NCBI RefSeq assembly: GCF_022344005.1
Contig: NZ_CP092191.1
Span: 1-64,000, forward strand
Direction: 5' to 3'
Length of the DNA: 64,000 nucleotides
DNA from: Deinococcus sp. KNUC1210
GTDB taxonomy: Bacteria; Deinococcota; Deinococci; Deinococcales; Deinococcaceae
The notes under the pieces are model-generated. The model did not search any database and was not told the origin of the DNA. It saw only the letters and a list, made by a program, of their open reading frames with translations. Below, in pieces: positions 1-10,275 of the stretch. Each line of letters starts with the position of its first letter. Positions within the stretch are counted from its first letter, which is position 1. Both the position numbers and the translations under genes were made by a program.

Positions 1-2
1 CG

Positions 3-778
3 ACTTCGGGCGCGACGCCCCTTTCGGTGATTCAGGGCAGCCGGGTGCTGGGCGTGGTCGCGCTGTCCGACATCATCAAGCCGGGCATCCGGGAGCGCTT
101 CGAGGAACTGCGGCGCATGGGCCTGCGAACGGTCATGATTACAGGCGACAATCCGCTGACCGCCGCCGCGATTGCCAACGAAGCAGGTGTGGACGGTTTT
201 CTGGCCGAGGCGACCCCGAAGACAAATTGCAGATGATCCGCGAAGAACAGGCGGCGGGCAAGCTGGTCGCCATGATGGGCGACGGCACCAACGACGCCCC
301 GGCACTGGCCCAGGCCGATGTGGGACTGGCGATGAACAGCGGCACCCAGGCGGCGAAAGAGGCCGGAAACATGGTCGATCTGGACAGCGATCCGACCAAA
401 CTGCTGGAGGTGGTCGAGATCGGCAAGCAGCTACTGATTACGCGGGGCGCACTGACCACCTTTTCCATCGCCAACGATGTCGCCAAATACTTCGCCATCC
501 TGCCCGCTCTGTTCGCCGCCGCCTTCCCCGCCCTGAACGTGCTGAACATCATGCGGCTGAACAGTTCGACGAGTGCCATTCTCAGCGCGGTCATCTTCAA
601 TGCCCTGATCATTCCCGCCCTGATTCCGCTGGCCCTGCGCGGCGTGCGCTACACCCCCGGCAGCGCCGACAGCCTGCTGGCCCGCAACCTGCTGATCTAC
701 GGGCTGGGCGGCCTCGTGTTGCCCTTCATCGGCATCAAGCTGATCGATGTGCTGCTGGGCGTGCTGCATCTGGGGTAG
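3..778 (+). pseudogene. kdpB: KdpB, potassium-transporting P-type ATPase subunit B, 3' part, frameshifted
   Basis: This is the catalytic ATP-hydrolysing subunit of the KdpFABC potassium pump in the inner membrane; its N-terminal part lies before the window. The frame is open from base 3. It shows the hinge motif [10 protein letters not shown], then after about base 217 the frame changes and continues with [17 protein letters not shown] and the C-terminal membrane segments to a TAG at 776. Family proteins read LAEATPEDK at the break. Here one G seems missing in ACCCCGAAGAC (about 213-223), which converts this to LAEATPKTN and an early stop at 234-236. The rest is intact and kdpC follows after 70 bases, so a sequencing error is more likely than a dead gene. 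Confidence 0.93.
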
Positions 779-848
779 GGAAGAGCCGCGCAACAGCAAT
801 CCGCCCCACGCCCCCCCACCTGTCGCCCACTCCCCCAGAGGACTTCAT

Positions 849-1460
849 ATGACCACCCATCAACCGACTCCCGCCACCTCAGACCTCGACTCACGCGGCG
901 GCTCTCCCCTCACCTGGCTCGTGTTCTCCGTCCTGACCTTTCTGCTGGCAGGCGTGGCGTATCCCGTCGTCACCACCTTCGTCGCCGGGGCGCTCTTTCC
1001 GGCACAGGCGAACGGGAGCCTGCTGACCCGGCAGGGAAAGGTCGTCGGAAGCGCCCTCATCGGCCAGCCCTTCAGCGGGGATCGGTATTTTATTCCCCGC
1101 ATCAGCGCGGCAGGAACTGGCTACGACCCGACTGCCGCCAGTGGCAGCAATCTGGCGAGCAGCAATCCGGCGCTCAGAACGCGGGTGCAGGCCGATTCGG
1201 CGGCGATTGCCAGACGTGAGGGCATTCCCGCTTCGCAGATTCCCGCCGATCTGGTCACGGCGTCGGGCAGCGGCCTCGATCCGCATATCTCGCCTGCCGG
1301 AGCCGCCGTGCAGATTGGCCGGGTGGCGCGGGCACGTGGGCTGAGCACGGCGCAGGTCCAGGCGCTGATTGCCAGAAACACCGAGCGCGGCGTGCTGGGG
1401 TTGGGCGAACCCGGTGTGAACGTGCTGAAACTCAATCTGGCGCTGGATGCCCTCCGGTAA
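849..1460 (+). CDS. kdpC: KdpC, potassium-transporting ATPase subunit C
   Basis: KdpC is the single-span accessory subunit that stabilises the KdpFABC complex and assists ATP binding. The 203-residue product has one membrane segment near residues 20-42, followed by a soluble domain with the family signatures GSALIGQPF and YFIPRISA and the DPHISPAGA and VNVLKLNLALD stretches. The ATG at 849 was chosen because AGAGG lies about 10 bases upstream and the frame before it is non-coding. It lies between kdpB and kdpD in the usual order. Length is close to the family's usual 190-200 residues. Confidence 0.95.
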   Translation: MTTHQPTPATSDLDSRGGSPLTWLVFSVLTFLLAGVAYPVVTTFVAGALFPAQANGSLLTRQGKVVGSALIGQPFSGDRYFIPRISAAGTGYDPTAASGSNLASSNPALRTRVQADSAAIARREGIPASQIPADLVTASGSGLDPHISPAGAAVQIGRVARARGLSTAQVQALIARNTERGVLGLGEPGVNVLKLNLALDALR

Positions 1461-1465
1461 CAGCC

Positions 1466-2554
1466 GTGCCCGCGCCCGAACATCTTTTCCTGCCTGGGAA
1501 ATCTGAACCGCCCGGACGGGGCCGCCACAAGATCTATGTGGGCATGGCGGCGGGCGTGGGCAAGACCACCCGCGCCCTGCACGAGCTGCGCGACCACCTG
1601 AACGCGGGCGAGGACGCCCTGATCGGGCTGCTGGAAACGCACGGACGCGCCGGTACGATTCAGGCCGCCGAGGGCCTGCCGGTGTTCGCACGCCGCGAAA
1701 CCGTATGCGGCAGCGTGGTGCTGAGCGAACTCGACGTGCCGGGGCTGCTGGAACGCCGACCCGCGCTGGCCCTGATCGACGAACTGGCCCATACCAACGC
1801 CCCCGGCTCGGAGCGCGAGAAACGCTGGCAGGATGTCGAGGTGCTGCGCTCGGCGGGCATCGACATCATCAGCACGCTGAACGTGCAACATCTGGAAAGC
1901 CTGCACGACACCGTGGCCCGCCTGACCGGGGTGCGGGTGCGCGAACGCCTGCCCGACCGCGTGCTGGAGCAGGCCGACGAACTGGTCCTGGTCGATGTGA
2001 CGCCGGGCGATCTTCAGGCGCGGCTGCTGGCGGGCAAGATCTATGCGCCGGAAAAGGTCGATCAGGCGCTCAGCCACTTCTTTACCAGCGCCAACCTGAC
2101 CGCCCTGCGCGAACTGGCGCTGCGGCAGATCGCAGACGTGGTGGAAGAGGTGCCGGGTGGTCTGCCGGGCGTGCACGAACGCGTGATGGTGGCGTGTGCT
2201 CCGGAAGAGCGGGCGGCGCGGCTGATCCGGCGGGCCGGGCGCATGTCCGAACGGCTGGGAGCCGAGCTGTACGTGGTGACGGTGCGCCCGCCCTCACTCA
2301 GCAGCGAGCAGGCCCGTTTCATGGACGTGTACCGCAACCTGACGACGGCGCTGGGGGGCAGCTACACCGTGCTGGAGGGCGGCGGCAACGTCGCGCACGT
2401 CCTCGCGGCCTTCGCACGCGACCACAACATCACCCAGATCGTGATCGGAGAATCGAGCCGCTCGCGGTTTCAGCTGCTGCTGCGCGGCGACATCATCGGC
2501 CATCTGCTGCGTGAGACTCGCAATGTCGATGTGTACGTGATCAGCCGGGACTGA
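1466..2554 (+). CDS. kdpD: Short KdpD: N-terminal sensor plus UspA-like domain, no histidine kinase
   Basis: The 362-residue protein has the KdpD N-terminal domain (about residues 20-215) with a Walker A motif GMAAGVGKT at 26-34 and the Walker B-like IDELAHTNAPG near 104-114, then a universal-stress-protein-like domain to the end. The four membrane helices and the HisKA/HATPase kinase half of classical KdpD are absent, and the gene ends in a normal stop. Truncated KdpD proteins are known from Deinococcus and cyanobacteria, so this is probably native. GTG start at 1466, five bases after kdpC. No KdpE regulator follows; the next gene is an unrelated LacI repressor on the other strand. Its output partner is unknown. 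Confidence 0.9.
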   Translation: MPAPEHLFLPGKSEPPGRGRHKIYVGMAAGVGKTTRALHELRDHLNAGEDALIGLLETHGRAGTIQAAEGLPVFARRETVCGSVVLSELDVPGLLERRPALALIDELAHTNAPGSEREKRWQDVEVLRSAGIDIISTLNVQHLESLHDTVARLTGVRVRERLPDRVLEQADELVLVDVTPGDLQARLLAGKIYAPEKVDQALSHFFTSANLTALRELALRQIADVVEEVPGGLPGVHERVMVACAPEERAARLIRRAGRMSERLGAELYVVTVRPPSLSSEQARFMDVYRNLTTALGGSYTVLEGGGNVAHVLAAFARDHNITQIVIGESSRSRFQLLLRGDIIGHLLRETRNVDVYVISRD

Positions 2555-2580
2555 TCGGCCCCGAACAGGTCGGCGGCGGG

Positions 2581-3678
2581 CTAGCCTTCCGCTGCCGCCC
2601 ACCATTCCTCGTTCAGCACCCGGAGCGCCTCCTGAAGGCGGTTGGAATTTTTCTGCCGGGGAGCGGCGGTGCTCGTTCTCACGGTCAGATCAGGCCGCGT
2701 GAGCGTGACGCGGGGCGGCAGCGTCTCACCGTCCAGCAGCTCCAGCAGATGATAAAAGGCCCTGCGCCCCAGCGTCGGGAAATCCTGCCGCACGGTGGTC
2801 AGGGGCGGAATCAGCAGGGCGCTCTCGGCTGTGTCGTCGTACCCGATCACCGACACGTCGCCCGGCACGCGCAGGCCCCGCTCCCACAGCGCCCGCAGCG
2901 CTCCGACGGCCATCTGATCGTTGGCGACCAGCAGACCGCTGAAGGCAATGCCCGAGGCCAGCAGCCGCAGGGCCGCCGTGTAGCCACTGGCCGCACTCCA
3001 GTCGCCCTCCTGCTGGGCCACCGCTTCGAGGCCGTGTTCGGCAAGCACGTCACGCCAGCCCTGAAGCCGGGAATGTTCGGCGACCGCGCTGCCCGGTTCG
3101 CGGATAAAGGCAACGCGGGTATGCCCCAGTGCGGTCAGATGTTCCGCCGCCAGCCGCGCTCCGTGGTACTGGTCGAGCAGCGCAGCGTGAACGGGGGCGT
3201 CGTGCGGCACGTCCAGAAACACGCAGGGAATATCGTGAAAACGCTCCTGAAGCTCGGCGGCGTCCTCACGGCTCAGTGACGCATTGATCAGGAGGCCATC
3301 GACCTGCCGCTCTTTCAGCGCACGGACAGCCTGTGTCACCGGAGCCAGCCCGTAGTCATAGACAATCGACACGATCACGCTGTAGCCCCGCTCCCGCGCT
3401 GCACGTTCGATGCCCGACGCCAGCTGCGAGGGCGCGTGCAGCGCGATGTCGTTGGTGGCAAAGCCGATGGACTGGGTACGCTGCCGCGCCAACGCCTGCG
3501 CCAGCCGGTTGGGAACGTAATTCAGCTGTCCGATGGCCTCCTGCACCCGTGCCATCGTGCGGGTCGCTACCCTGCCCTGTCCGGTCACCACCCGCGAAAC
3601 CGTCTGCTGCGACACTCCCGCCAGCGCCGCCACATCCGCGAGGGTAGCGGCCTTTCGCCCCGCAGTGCTGCGGTTCAC
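2581..3678 (-). CDS. LacI/GalR family transcriptional repressor
   Basis: The 365-residue protein has an N-terminal LacI helix-turn-helix (TLADVAALAGVSQQTVSRVV, residues about 12-31), a hinge region (NYVPNRLAQALA), and a periplasmic-binding-protein-like sensor domain with typical LLVANDQMAVGAL and VSVIGYDDT motifs. It is divergent from the GH42 beta-galactosidase at 4068, and the gap holds two matching palindromes, one 30-43 bases upstream of its own start. The inference is repression of the galactosidase and of itself, released by a galactoside. The C-terminal tail of about 30 residues after the sensor domain is longer than usual. Confidence 0.93.
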   Translation of the reverse strand: MNRSTAGRKAATLADVAALAGVSQQTVSRVVTGQGRVATRTMARVQEAIGQLNYVPNRLAQALARQRTQSIGFATNDIALHAPSQLASGIERAARERGYSVIVSIVYDYGLAPVTQAVRALKERQVDGLLINASLSREDAAELQERFHDIPCVFLDVPHDAPVHAALLDQYHGARLAAEHLTALGHTRVAFIREPGSAVAEHSRLQGWRDVLAEHGLEAVAQQEGDWSAASGYTAALRLLASGIAFSGLLVANDQMAVGALRALWERGLRVPGDVSVIGYDDTAESALLIPPLTTVRQDFPTLGRRAFYHLLELLDGETLPPRVTLTRPDLTVRTSTAAPRQKNSNRLQEALRVLNEEWWAAAEG

Positions 3679-3707
3679 GGGTGAGTACCCGTCTCAGAGA
3701 GCGAGAA

Positions 3708-3721
3708 TGTTAAGCTTAACA
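3708..3721. promoter_or_regulatory. Putative LacI-family operator 1
   Basis: TGTTAAGCTTAACA, which extends to the perfect 16-base palindrome ATGTTAAGCTTAACAT at 3707-3722. It lies 30 bases upstream of the repressor start, fitting autoregulation. It matches operator 2 at 12 of 14 positions. Confidence 0.7.
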
Positions 3722-3933
3722 TCCCTCTTAATCTACCTCGGAATGGTGACGAATGAGCACCTCGAATGTGCCGAGGTCCATTGCATGAATGACTTCGTCT
3801 CCAGCTTGTCTGGCAGATCGTCCAATCGCAGAGCCTGTCTCAGTCGGGAATTCTGAAACGGCGGCTCTGTTGAGGCCTGGGCATCTACCGTTCTCCAATC
3901 AGACAATTCCCAGAATGTGATCTGTCCTTCGAG

Positions 3934-3947
3934 TGTTAGGGTTAACA
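3934..3947. promoter_or_regulatory. Putative LacI-family operator 2
   Basis: TGTTAGGGTTAACA, inside the imperfect palindrome AGTGTTAGGGTTAACACT at 3932-3949, about 120 bases upstream of the GH42 start. Its centre is 226 bases from operator 1, so looping between the two is possible. The site assignment is inferred from position and mutual similarity. Confidence 0.65.
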
Positions 3948-4067
3948 CTTTGTATCGTCTGTTCACTTCAACGCGAGATTTCAGTTCACCCAGCCTTCGC
4001 GACGGCCCGCAGTCTGACCGTCCGGTGGTGCCCTCACCCTGCCTTCTGGCTTTTACCCCTGGAGACT

Positions 4068-6072
<2,005 letters not shown>

Positions 6073-6076
<4 letters not shown>

Positions 6077-6183
6077 ACCGTGAATTCAGAAGTTTCGCCG
6101 TGCCGCTGACACGGGGCCTGCTCCTGCCGACTGACCCTTCAGCGCTGATCGGACGACGACCGTTTCCTGCCCTCGCCGGTTGA
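6073..6183 (+). CDS. Possible 36-residue ORF overlapping the GH42 stop
   Basis: An ATG at 6073 overlaps the GH42 stop as ATGA and is preceded by GAGG at a suitable distance, so translational coupling is possible. The product begins MNREFRSFAVPLTRG and ends at 6183, without a recognised domain, signal peptide or homologue. It could be a remnant of a gene lost between the galactosidase and the binding protein, a frameshifted fragment, or chance. Confidence 0.25.
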
Positions 6184-6248
6184 CGACGCTGCCAACAAAG
6201 CCATCGACAGCCTGAACGTCCTCCGTTCGGGCACCCCCAGGAGTTTTC

Positions 6249-7436
6249 ATGAAAAAAGCGCTGCTGTTCGTTTCCGTTGCCCTGCTGGGCCAGGCCTCGG
6301 CTGCCAGTCTCACCGTCTGGAGCCACTTCACCGACGCTGCCGAGGTGAACTGGCTCAAGGCGCAGGCTGCCGCGTACACCAAGACCAGCGGGAACGGGGT
6401 CACCATCGTGTCGGTGCCGCTCGACCAGATTCCCGACAAACTGATTCAGGCCGCGCCCAAGGGCCAGGGACCCGATATGATCGTGACGCTGCCTCAGGAC
6501 CGTCTGGGACAGCTGGCCGCGTCGGGCGTGATCGAGCCGATGGACAAGTACGTGACCTCCAAGACCGATCTCGACCGCACTGCCCTGTCGGCCATGACGT
6601 ACAACGGCAAGCTGTTCGGCCTGCCGATGTTCGCGGAAGCCGTGGCGGTCATCTACAACAAAAAGCTGCTGCCCGGCGGCGTGCCCACCACCTGGGACGC
6701 CTTCGTCAAAGCGGCGCAGGCGCAGACGGGCAACGGCAAGTTCGGCTTTCTGATCGATGTCAGCAACGCCTATGCCAATTACGGCATCTTCAGCGCCTAC
6801 GGCAGCTACGTGTTCAGGAACAACGGCGGCACCCTGAACCCCAAAGACGTGGGCCTGGGCAACGCCGGAGCGATCAAAGCCGTGTCGCTGCTGAACGATC
6901 TGCGCTACAAGTACAATCTCGTTCCCGAGGGTGTGACGGCAGATGTCGCCAAGAGCGCCTTCACCGATGGACGGCTGGCGATGCTGGTAACAGGCCCCTG
7001 GGACATGGGCGACATCAAGAAAGGCGGCATCGATTACGGCATCGCCAATCTGCCCACCCCTCCCGGAGCCACCAGCAAATGGTCACCGTTCGTGGGCGTC
7101 CACGGCGTGATTCTGAATGCCTACGGCAAGAACAAGGTCGCGGCGGCGCAGTTCGCCAAAGCCCTGGTCAGCAGTCCGGCACAGGTGTCGTTCAACAAGG
7201 CGGGTGGGCGCATTCCGGTCAGTCTGTCGGCGCGGGTGCAGCTGAAGGCCGATCCGGTGGTGGTCGGCTTTGGCCGCGCCATCAGTGCGGGCACGCCGAT
7301 GCCCAACGTGCCGGCGATGGGCGCGGTCTGGGGACCGTGGAGTAACGCCGTCGCCCAGAGCGTCCAGAAGCCCAGTCCCGATTACAGCAGCATTCTCAAC
7401 AGCGCCATGAAAGAAATCAACAGCAACATCAAGTAA
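6249..7436 (+). CDS. MalE-type extracellular sugar-binding protein of an ABC importer
   Basis: The 395-residue precursor starts with a Sec signal peptide (MKKALLFVSVALLGQASA, cleavage about residue 18-19) and has the solute-binding family 1 fold: SLTVWSHFTD at the mature end, GPDMIVTLPQDRLG, AVAVIYNKKLLP and MLVTGPWDMGDIKKGGIDYGIA. It resembles maltose/maltodextrin binding proteins, but its position after a GH42 galactosidase suggests a galactoside ligand. AGGAG lies just upstream of the ATG at 6249. No MalF/MalG permease or ATPase gene follows, so it must use membrane components encoded elsewhere. Confidence 0.92.
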   Translation: MKKALLFVSVALLGQASAASLTVWSHFTDAAEVNWLKAQAAAYTKTSGNGVTIVSVPLDQIPDKLIQAAPKGQGPDMIVTLPQDRLGQLAASGVIEPMDKYVTSKTDLDRTALSAMTYNGKLFGLPMFAEAVAVIYNKKLLPGGVPTTWDAFVKAAQAQTGNGKFGFLIDVSNAYANYGIFSAYGSYVFRNNGGTLNPKDVGLGNAGAIKAVSLLNDLRYKYNLVPEGVTADVAKSAFTDGRLAMLVTGPWDMGDIKKGGIDYGIANLPTPPGATSKWSPFVGVHGVILNAYGKNKVAAAQFAKALVSSPAQVSFNKAGGRIPVSLSARVQLKADPVVVGFGRAISAGTPMPNVPAMGAVWGPWSNAVAQSVQKPSPDYSSILNSAMKEINSNIK

Positions 7437-7448
7437 GGCAGCAACCAG

Positions 7449-7501
7449 ACGAGCAGGTGGTGTGCCGGATGTCCTTCATCGCTGGCAGATTGCCTGCTCG
7501 T
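7449..7501 (+). terminator. Hairpin after sugar-binding protein gene
   Basis: ACGAGCAGG (7449-7457) pairs perfectly with CCTGCTCGT (7493-7501). The intervening bases include an inner TGCC/GGCA pairing. There is only a weak T-rich tail (TTCTG), so function as a terminator is inferred from its place 12 bases after the stop codon. Confidence 0.45.
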
Positions 7502-7775
7502 TCTGCCGGGGAGCTGCCTCTATGTGGGCGGCGGCTGAACGAAGAGCCCGGTTCATCTGATGCTGGTGGAAACCACAGCACCCTGCGCTGACAACAGGGC
7601 AAAAAGGGCGTACTCACAGGACGGTCAGGAAGGGGCCTCGGACTGTTTTCGAGGGGTGACGGTCGGTACAGGAAGGATGAGCAGGGTATTCCGGGAAGAG
7701 GTCGGAGTACTGTTTTTCAAACTAACCGTTATTAGTGCGACCACCCGAACCAGCTTTGAAACACGGCGGATACAG

Positions 7776-7804
7776 TTGACAGGCCGTGCATACCGGGGTA
7801 TCTT
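7776..7804 (+). promoter_or_regulatory. Sigma-70-type promoter for xth
   Basis: TTGACA at 7776-7781 and TATCTT at 7799-7804 are separated by exactly 17 bases. The predicted start near 7811 leaves a leader of about 70 bases before the xth ATG. Confidence 0.7.
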
Positions 7805-7813
7805 AGAGAAATC

Positions 7814-7835
7814 AAGGCGGCCAATAGGTCGCCTT
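7814..7835 (+). other. Stem-loop at the 5' end of the xth transcript
   Basis: AAGGCGGCC, loop AATA, GGTCGCCTT gives nine pairs including one G-U, followed by CTTCTTTG. It resembles an intrinsic terminator, but it lies immediately downstream of the predicted transcription start, so it could be an attenuator or a stabilising 5' hairpin of the xth mRNA, or the terminator of an upstream transcript. Confidence 0.45.
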
Positions 7836-7881
7836 CTTCTTTGATCCGTCCCGAAGACAGGCGGCGGGTGGAGGTCACTTG

Positions 7882-8667
7882 ATGAAACTGACCACCTGGA
7901 ATGTCAATTCGCTGCGGGTGCGGCTGCCGCAACTTCTGACCTTGCTGGAAACACAGCGTCCGGACATCGTCGCGCTTCAGGAAACAAAACTGACCGACGA
8001 CGTATTTCCGGTAGAGGTTTTCAGCGAGCGTGGCTATCAGGTAGCCTTTTCCGGGCAGAAAACCTACAACGGCGTGGCGCTGCTCTCCAGGCAAGTGCCT
8101 GCTGGGCTTCAGATCGGCGTCCCCGGACTGGATGATCCTCAGCGCCGGGTCATCGCGGCGACGGTGGACGGCGTGCGGGTGATCTGCCTGTATGTGCCGA
8201 ACGGACAGGCCGTCGGTTCGGAAAAGTATGACTACAAACTGTCCTGGCTCAGCGCCGTGCGGGTCTGGTTGCAGCAGGAACTGGCGACACATGCCCGCGT
8301 CGCTGTGGTCGGAGATTTCAATATAGCCCCGGAAGACCGCGACGTTCACAGCCCGGAACGCTGGGCTGGGCAGGTGCTGGTCAGCGCCCCGGAGCGTGAG
8401 GCGTTTCAGGCACTCCTGGACCTCGGTCTGAAGGACGCCTTTCGCCTGTTCGAGCAGCCGGAGCGCGTGTTCAGCTGGTGGAACTATGGTGCGCTGGCGT
8501 TTGCCCGCAACTGGGGCCTGAGAATTGACCATATTCTGGTGTCCGAGACGCTGGCACGGGAATGCCGTTCATGCACCGTAGACCTGGAACCACGTCGCCA
8601 TGAACGCCCCTCGGACCATGCGCCGGTCGTGGCGGAGTTCGGGGAGCGTGGCGAGGCAGCTGGATGA
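7882..8667 (+). CDS. xth: Exodeoxyribonuclease III, AP endonuclease family
   Basis: The 261-residue protein belongs to the exonuclease-endonuclease-phosphatase fold and should cleave abasic sites and degrade 3' ends in base-excision repair. Visible active-site motifs are TTWNVNSLR (Asn), LQETKLTDD (metal-binding Glu), YVPNG (Tyr), [14 protein letters not shown] (Asp/Asn), RIDHILVS (Asp) and PSDHAPV (catalytic His), all in family order. The ATG at 7882 is preferred over the TTG at 7879 because GGAGGT ends six bases before it. The gene appears to have its own promoter and is not part of the sugar genes around it. Confidence 0.95.
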   Translation: MKLTTWNVNSLRVRLPQLLTLLETQRPDIVALQETKLTDDVFPVEVFSERGYQVAFSGQKTYNGVALLSRQVPAGLQIGVPGLDDPQRRVIAATVDGVRVICLYVPNGQAVGSEKYDYKLSWLSAVRVWLQQELATHARVAVVGDFNIAPEDRDVHSPERWAGQVLVSAPEREAFQALLDLGLKDAFRLFEQPERVFSWWNYGALAFARNWGLRIDHILVSETLARECRSCTVDLEPRRHERPSDHAPVVAEFGERGEAAG

Positions 8668-8719
8668 GCTGGACCGTCTGATCCCGTTGGTGCCCGGTGC
8701 AGCGAGCGGGCAGATGGTC

Positions 8720-8965
8720 TCAATCGCTGGAAGTGTCGCTGCGGTCACAGCCTCCACACAGCGGATGGCCGTCCGAGCCAGACCTGTTCCGCTGGACCGT
8801 GGCGACGTAGGTTCCATGTGTGCGGGTATAGATCAGCACGGCGTCGGTGGTTCCCGGGTGGGCATCCAGCCAGGCGAGAGCCAGTGTTTTGAGGTTCTCC
8901 AGATCGGTGCTGGCTGGCGTAACCGGTAACAGCTGACCGGTCGCTGCAATACGGAAGCCCTGCAT
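8720..8965 (-). CDS. Small hypothetical protein
   Basis: An 81-codon frame from ATG 8965 with a plausible amino-acid composition (AWLDAHPGTTDAVLIYTRTH) and a Cys pair near the C-terminus (CGGC). No domain was recognised. No ribosome binding site precedes the ATG, but in the same frame an AGGAG (9012-9016) stands eight bases before an ATT codon at 9004-9002, which would add 13 residues (ITADFTFDEHTVW). Translation may therefore start at a rare ATT, or that base may be miscalled. The gene is convergent with xth. Confidence 0.5.
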   Translation of the reverse strand: MQGFRIAATGQLLPVTPASTDLENLKTLALAWLDAHPGTTDAVLIYTRTHGTYVATVQRNRSGSDGHPLCGGCDRSDTSSD

Positions 8966-9004
8966 CCATACAGTGTGCTCGTCGAATGTGAAGTCGGCTG
9001 TAAT

Positions 9005-9388
9005 GGTGGTTCTCCTGACCTGGATTTCAGCTCCGGGCGGGCCTGAATTCTGCTGTGGTCTGCGGCTTGGGGATGCTCTTTGTCCGGTTTCAGCACCTGC
9101 TCTCGGGCAGATTTCTGCGGCTCTCAGAGGCCGGACAGGTCAGAAAGGGGCTGGCGTTTCGCTCTCACCCGCCCCGCTCCTCGGTCTCTGCTGAAGACTG
9201 TGCTGTGCCATCGTGTTCTCCCTGACTCCTGCCACGTCGGTGTGGCGTGAGGCTTCTCCATTCTTCAACAGACCACTGAAATAGGCGGCCACTCTTTTGG
9301 TTTTGTCAGCTATACAAGAAGGCGCTATAGGTCTGGCCTACAGAACGGGGGATATCGGTGCCTTCTCCGCTCGTGCCAGAGGAGGAAA
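9005..9388. other. Intergenic region without a supported gene
   Basis: These 384 bases between two minus-strand genes contain only short, low-quality frames. A small inverted repeat GCCAC-GTGGC occurs near 9231-9246. No promoter or RNA gene was recognised. Confidence 0.5.
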
Positions 9389-10213
9389 TCAGCCGGTATT
9401 GACATGGAGCCGTGCATAGATGTTCCGAAAAGCCTGTGGCGAAATGCCCTCCTGCCTCTTGAACAACCGGCGAAAGTATCCGACCTCCTCGAAGCCGCAC
9501 CGGTGGGCCACGGTCTCCACGGCGTCTACCGATTCCAGCAGCAGCACTCTGGCCTGCTGGAGTCTCCGGCGGTGAATCGCTTCCGTCAGGGTGCGCTCGT
9601 AAGTCTGGCGGAAGACCCGTCCCAGGTAATCGGGATGGCAGTTCAGTTCACTGGCAAGCGACGAAGCTGTCAGCGGCTCGTGAAACCGGGACCGGATGAT
9701 GCTGTCGGCGCGTCCGGCCAGAAGTGCTGCACTGGCGCTGGAATTCGCCCGGGCATGACTGGAACCGGCAACCTCATGCAACATCAGCAGGACCGTCAGG
9801 CTGGCTGAGAGCGGCTCGATGCCCCGTGTTTCCTGATCATCGATCAGACGCCGGAACAGCAGTGTGAGGTGATCGGGTCGCCCCACCGACGCGTGTTGCG
9901 GCACTGTGAGCGCCAGCTCTTCCTGAGGCAGCTCTCGCAGGCCGAAATGCACCCAGTAGAACGACAATTCCGCTGCGTAGGGCTTCAGCCCCCGGTGACG
10001 TCGGCCCGGCCAGAGCAGCAGCGTTTCGCCTTCAGCGACCTCGAAGGCCTGTCCCGCCTCTTCCATGCTCAGGCGGCCTTCTTTGACATAGATCAGTTCG
10101 AAGGTGGGGATGATCCGGTCTGGGTGGGTGCCCTGACCCCGTGAGACAAACAGCCCCGCGTTGCTCGCCTGGAGCGGCAGCCGAATGCCGAGGCTGAGCG
10201 AATTCTGAATCAT
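9389..10213 (-). CDS. AraC family transcriptional regulator
   Basis: A 274-residue regulator with an N-terminal cupin-like sensor domain (FELIYVKEGRLSMEEAG, LLLWPGRRHRG) and a C-terminal double helix-turn-helix (about residues 185-268) with LASELNCHPDYLGRVFRQTY and VAHRCGFEEVGYFRRLFKRQ. The ATG at 10213 was chosen for the AGGAGGAGCC directly upstream; the frame stays open for another 45 codons, but that part lacks domain character. It is divergent from the GH127 gene and probably controls it in response to an arabinose-containing sugar. Confidence 0.9.
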   Translation of the reverse strand: MIQNSLSLGIRLPLQASNAGLFVSRGQGTHPDRIIPTFELIYVKEGRLSMEEAGQAFEVAEGETLLLWPGRRHRGLKPYAAELSFYWVHFGLRELPQEELALTVPQHASVGRPDHLTLLFRRLIDDQETRGIEPLSASLTVLLMLHEVAGSSHARANSSASAALLAGRADSIIRSRFHEPLTASSLASELNCHPDYLGRVFRQTYERTLTEAIHRRRLQQARVLLLESVDAVETVAHRCGFEEVGYFRRLFKRQEGISPQAFRNIYARLHVNTG

Positions 10214-10275
10214 GGCTCCTCCTGATTGGTCGGAATTGTCCTGTTTTTGTACGCCTCCCTCATCTTGTAGGCGCT

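Larger units (their letters stand above)
3679..4067. other. Divergent control region between lacI-type gene and GH42 gene
   Basis: These 389 bases hold no convincing gene. A 77-codon minus-strand frame at 3733-3966 overlaps the operator and was judged spurious. The visible signals are two similar palindromes (3708-3721 and 3934-3947) and an AT-richer composition than the flanking genes. A clear -35/-10 pair was not identified. Confidence 0.7.
7437..7881 (+). other. Intergenic region before xth
   Basis: No protein gene was supported in these 445 bases. They contain a long nested hairpin just after the binding-protein stop, a good sigma-70-type promoter at 7776-7804 and a short stem-loop at 7814-7835 near the predicted transcript start. 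Confidence 0.6.

Noticed and set aside
3733..3966. 77-codon minus-strand frame in the lacI/GH42 gap
   Set aside because: No ribosome site, and it covers an operator-like palindrome in a control region.
7721..7736. ACTAA/TTAGT inverted repeat upstream of the xth promoter
   Set aside because: Arms of only five bases with a six-base spacer; expected by chance and unsupported by a second copy.
8973..9194. 73-codon plus-strand frame
   Set aside because: No ribosome site, no domain, and it overlaps the likely 5' end of a minus-strand small gene.
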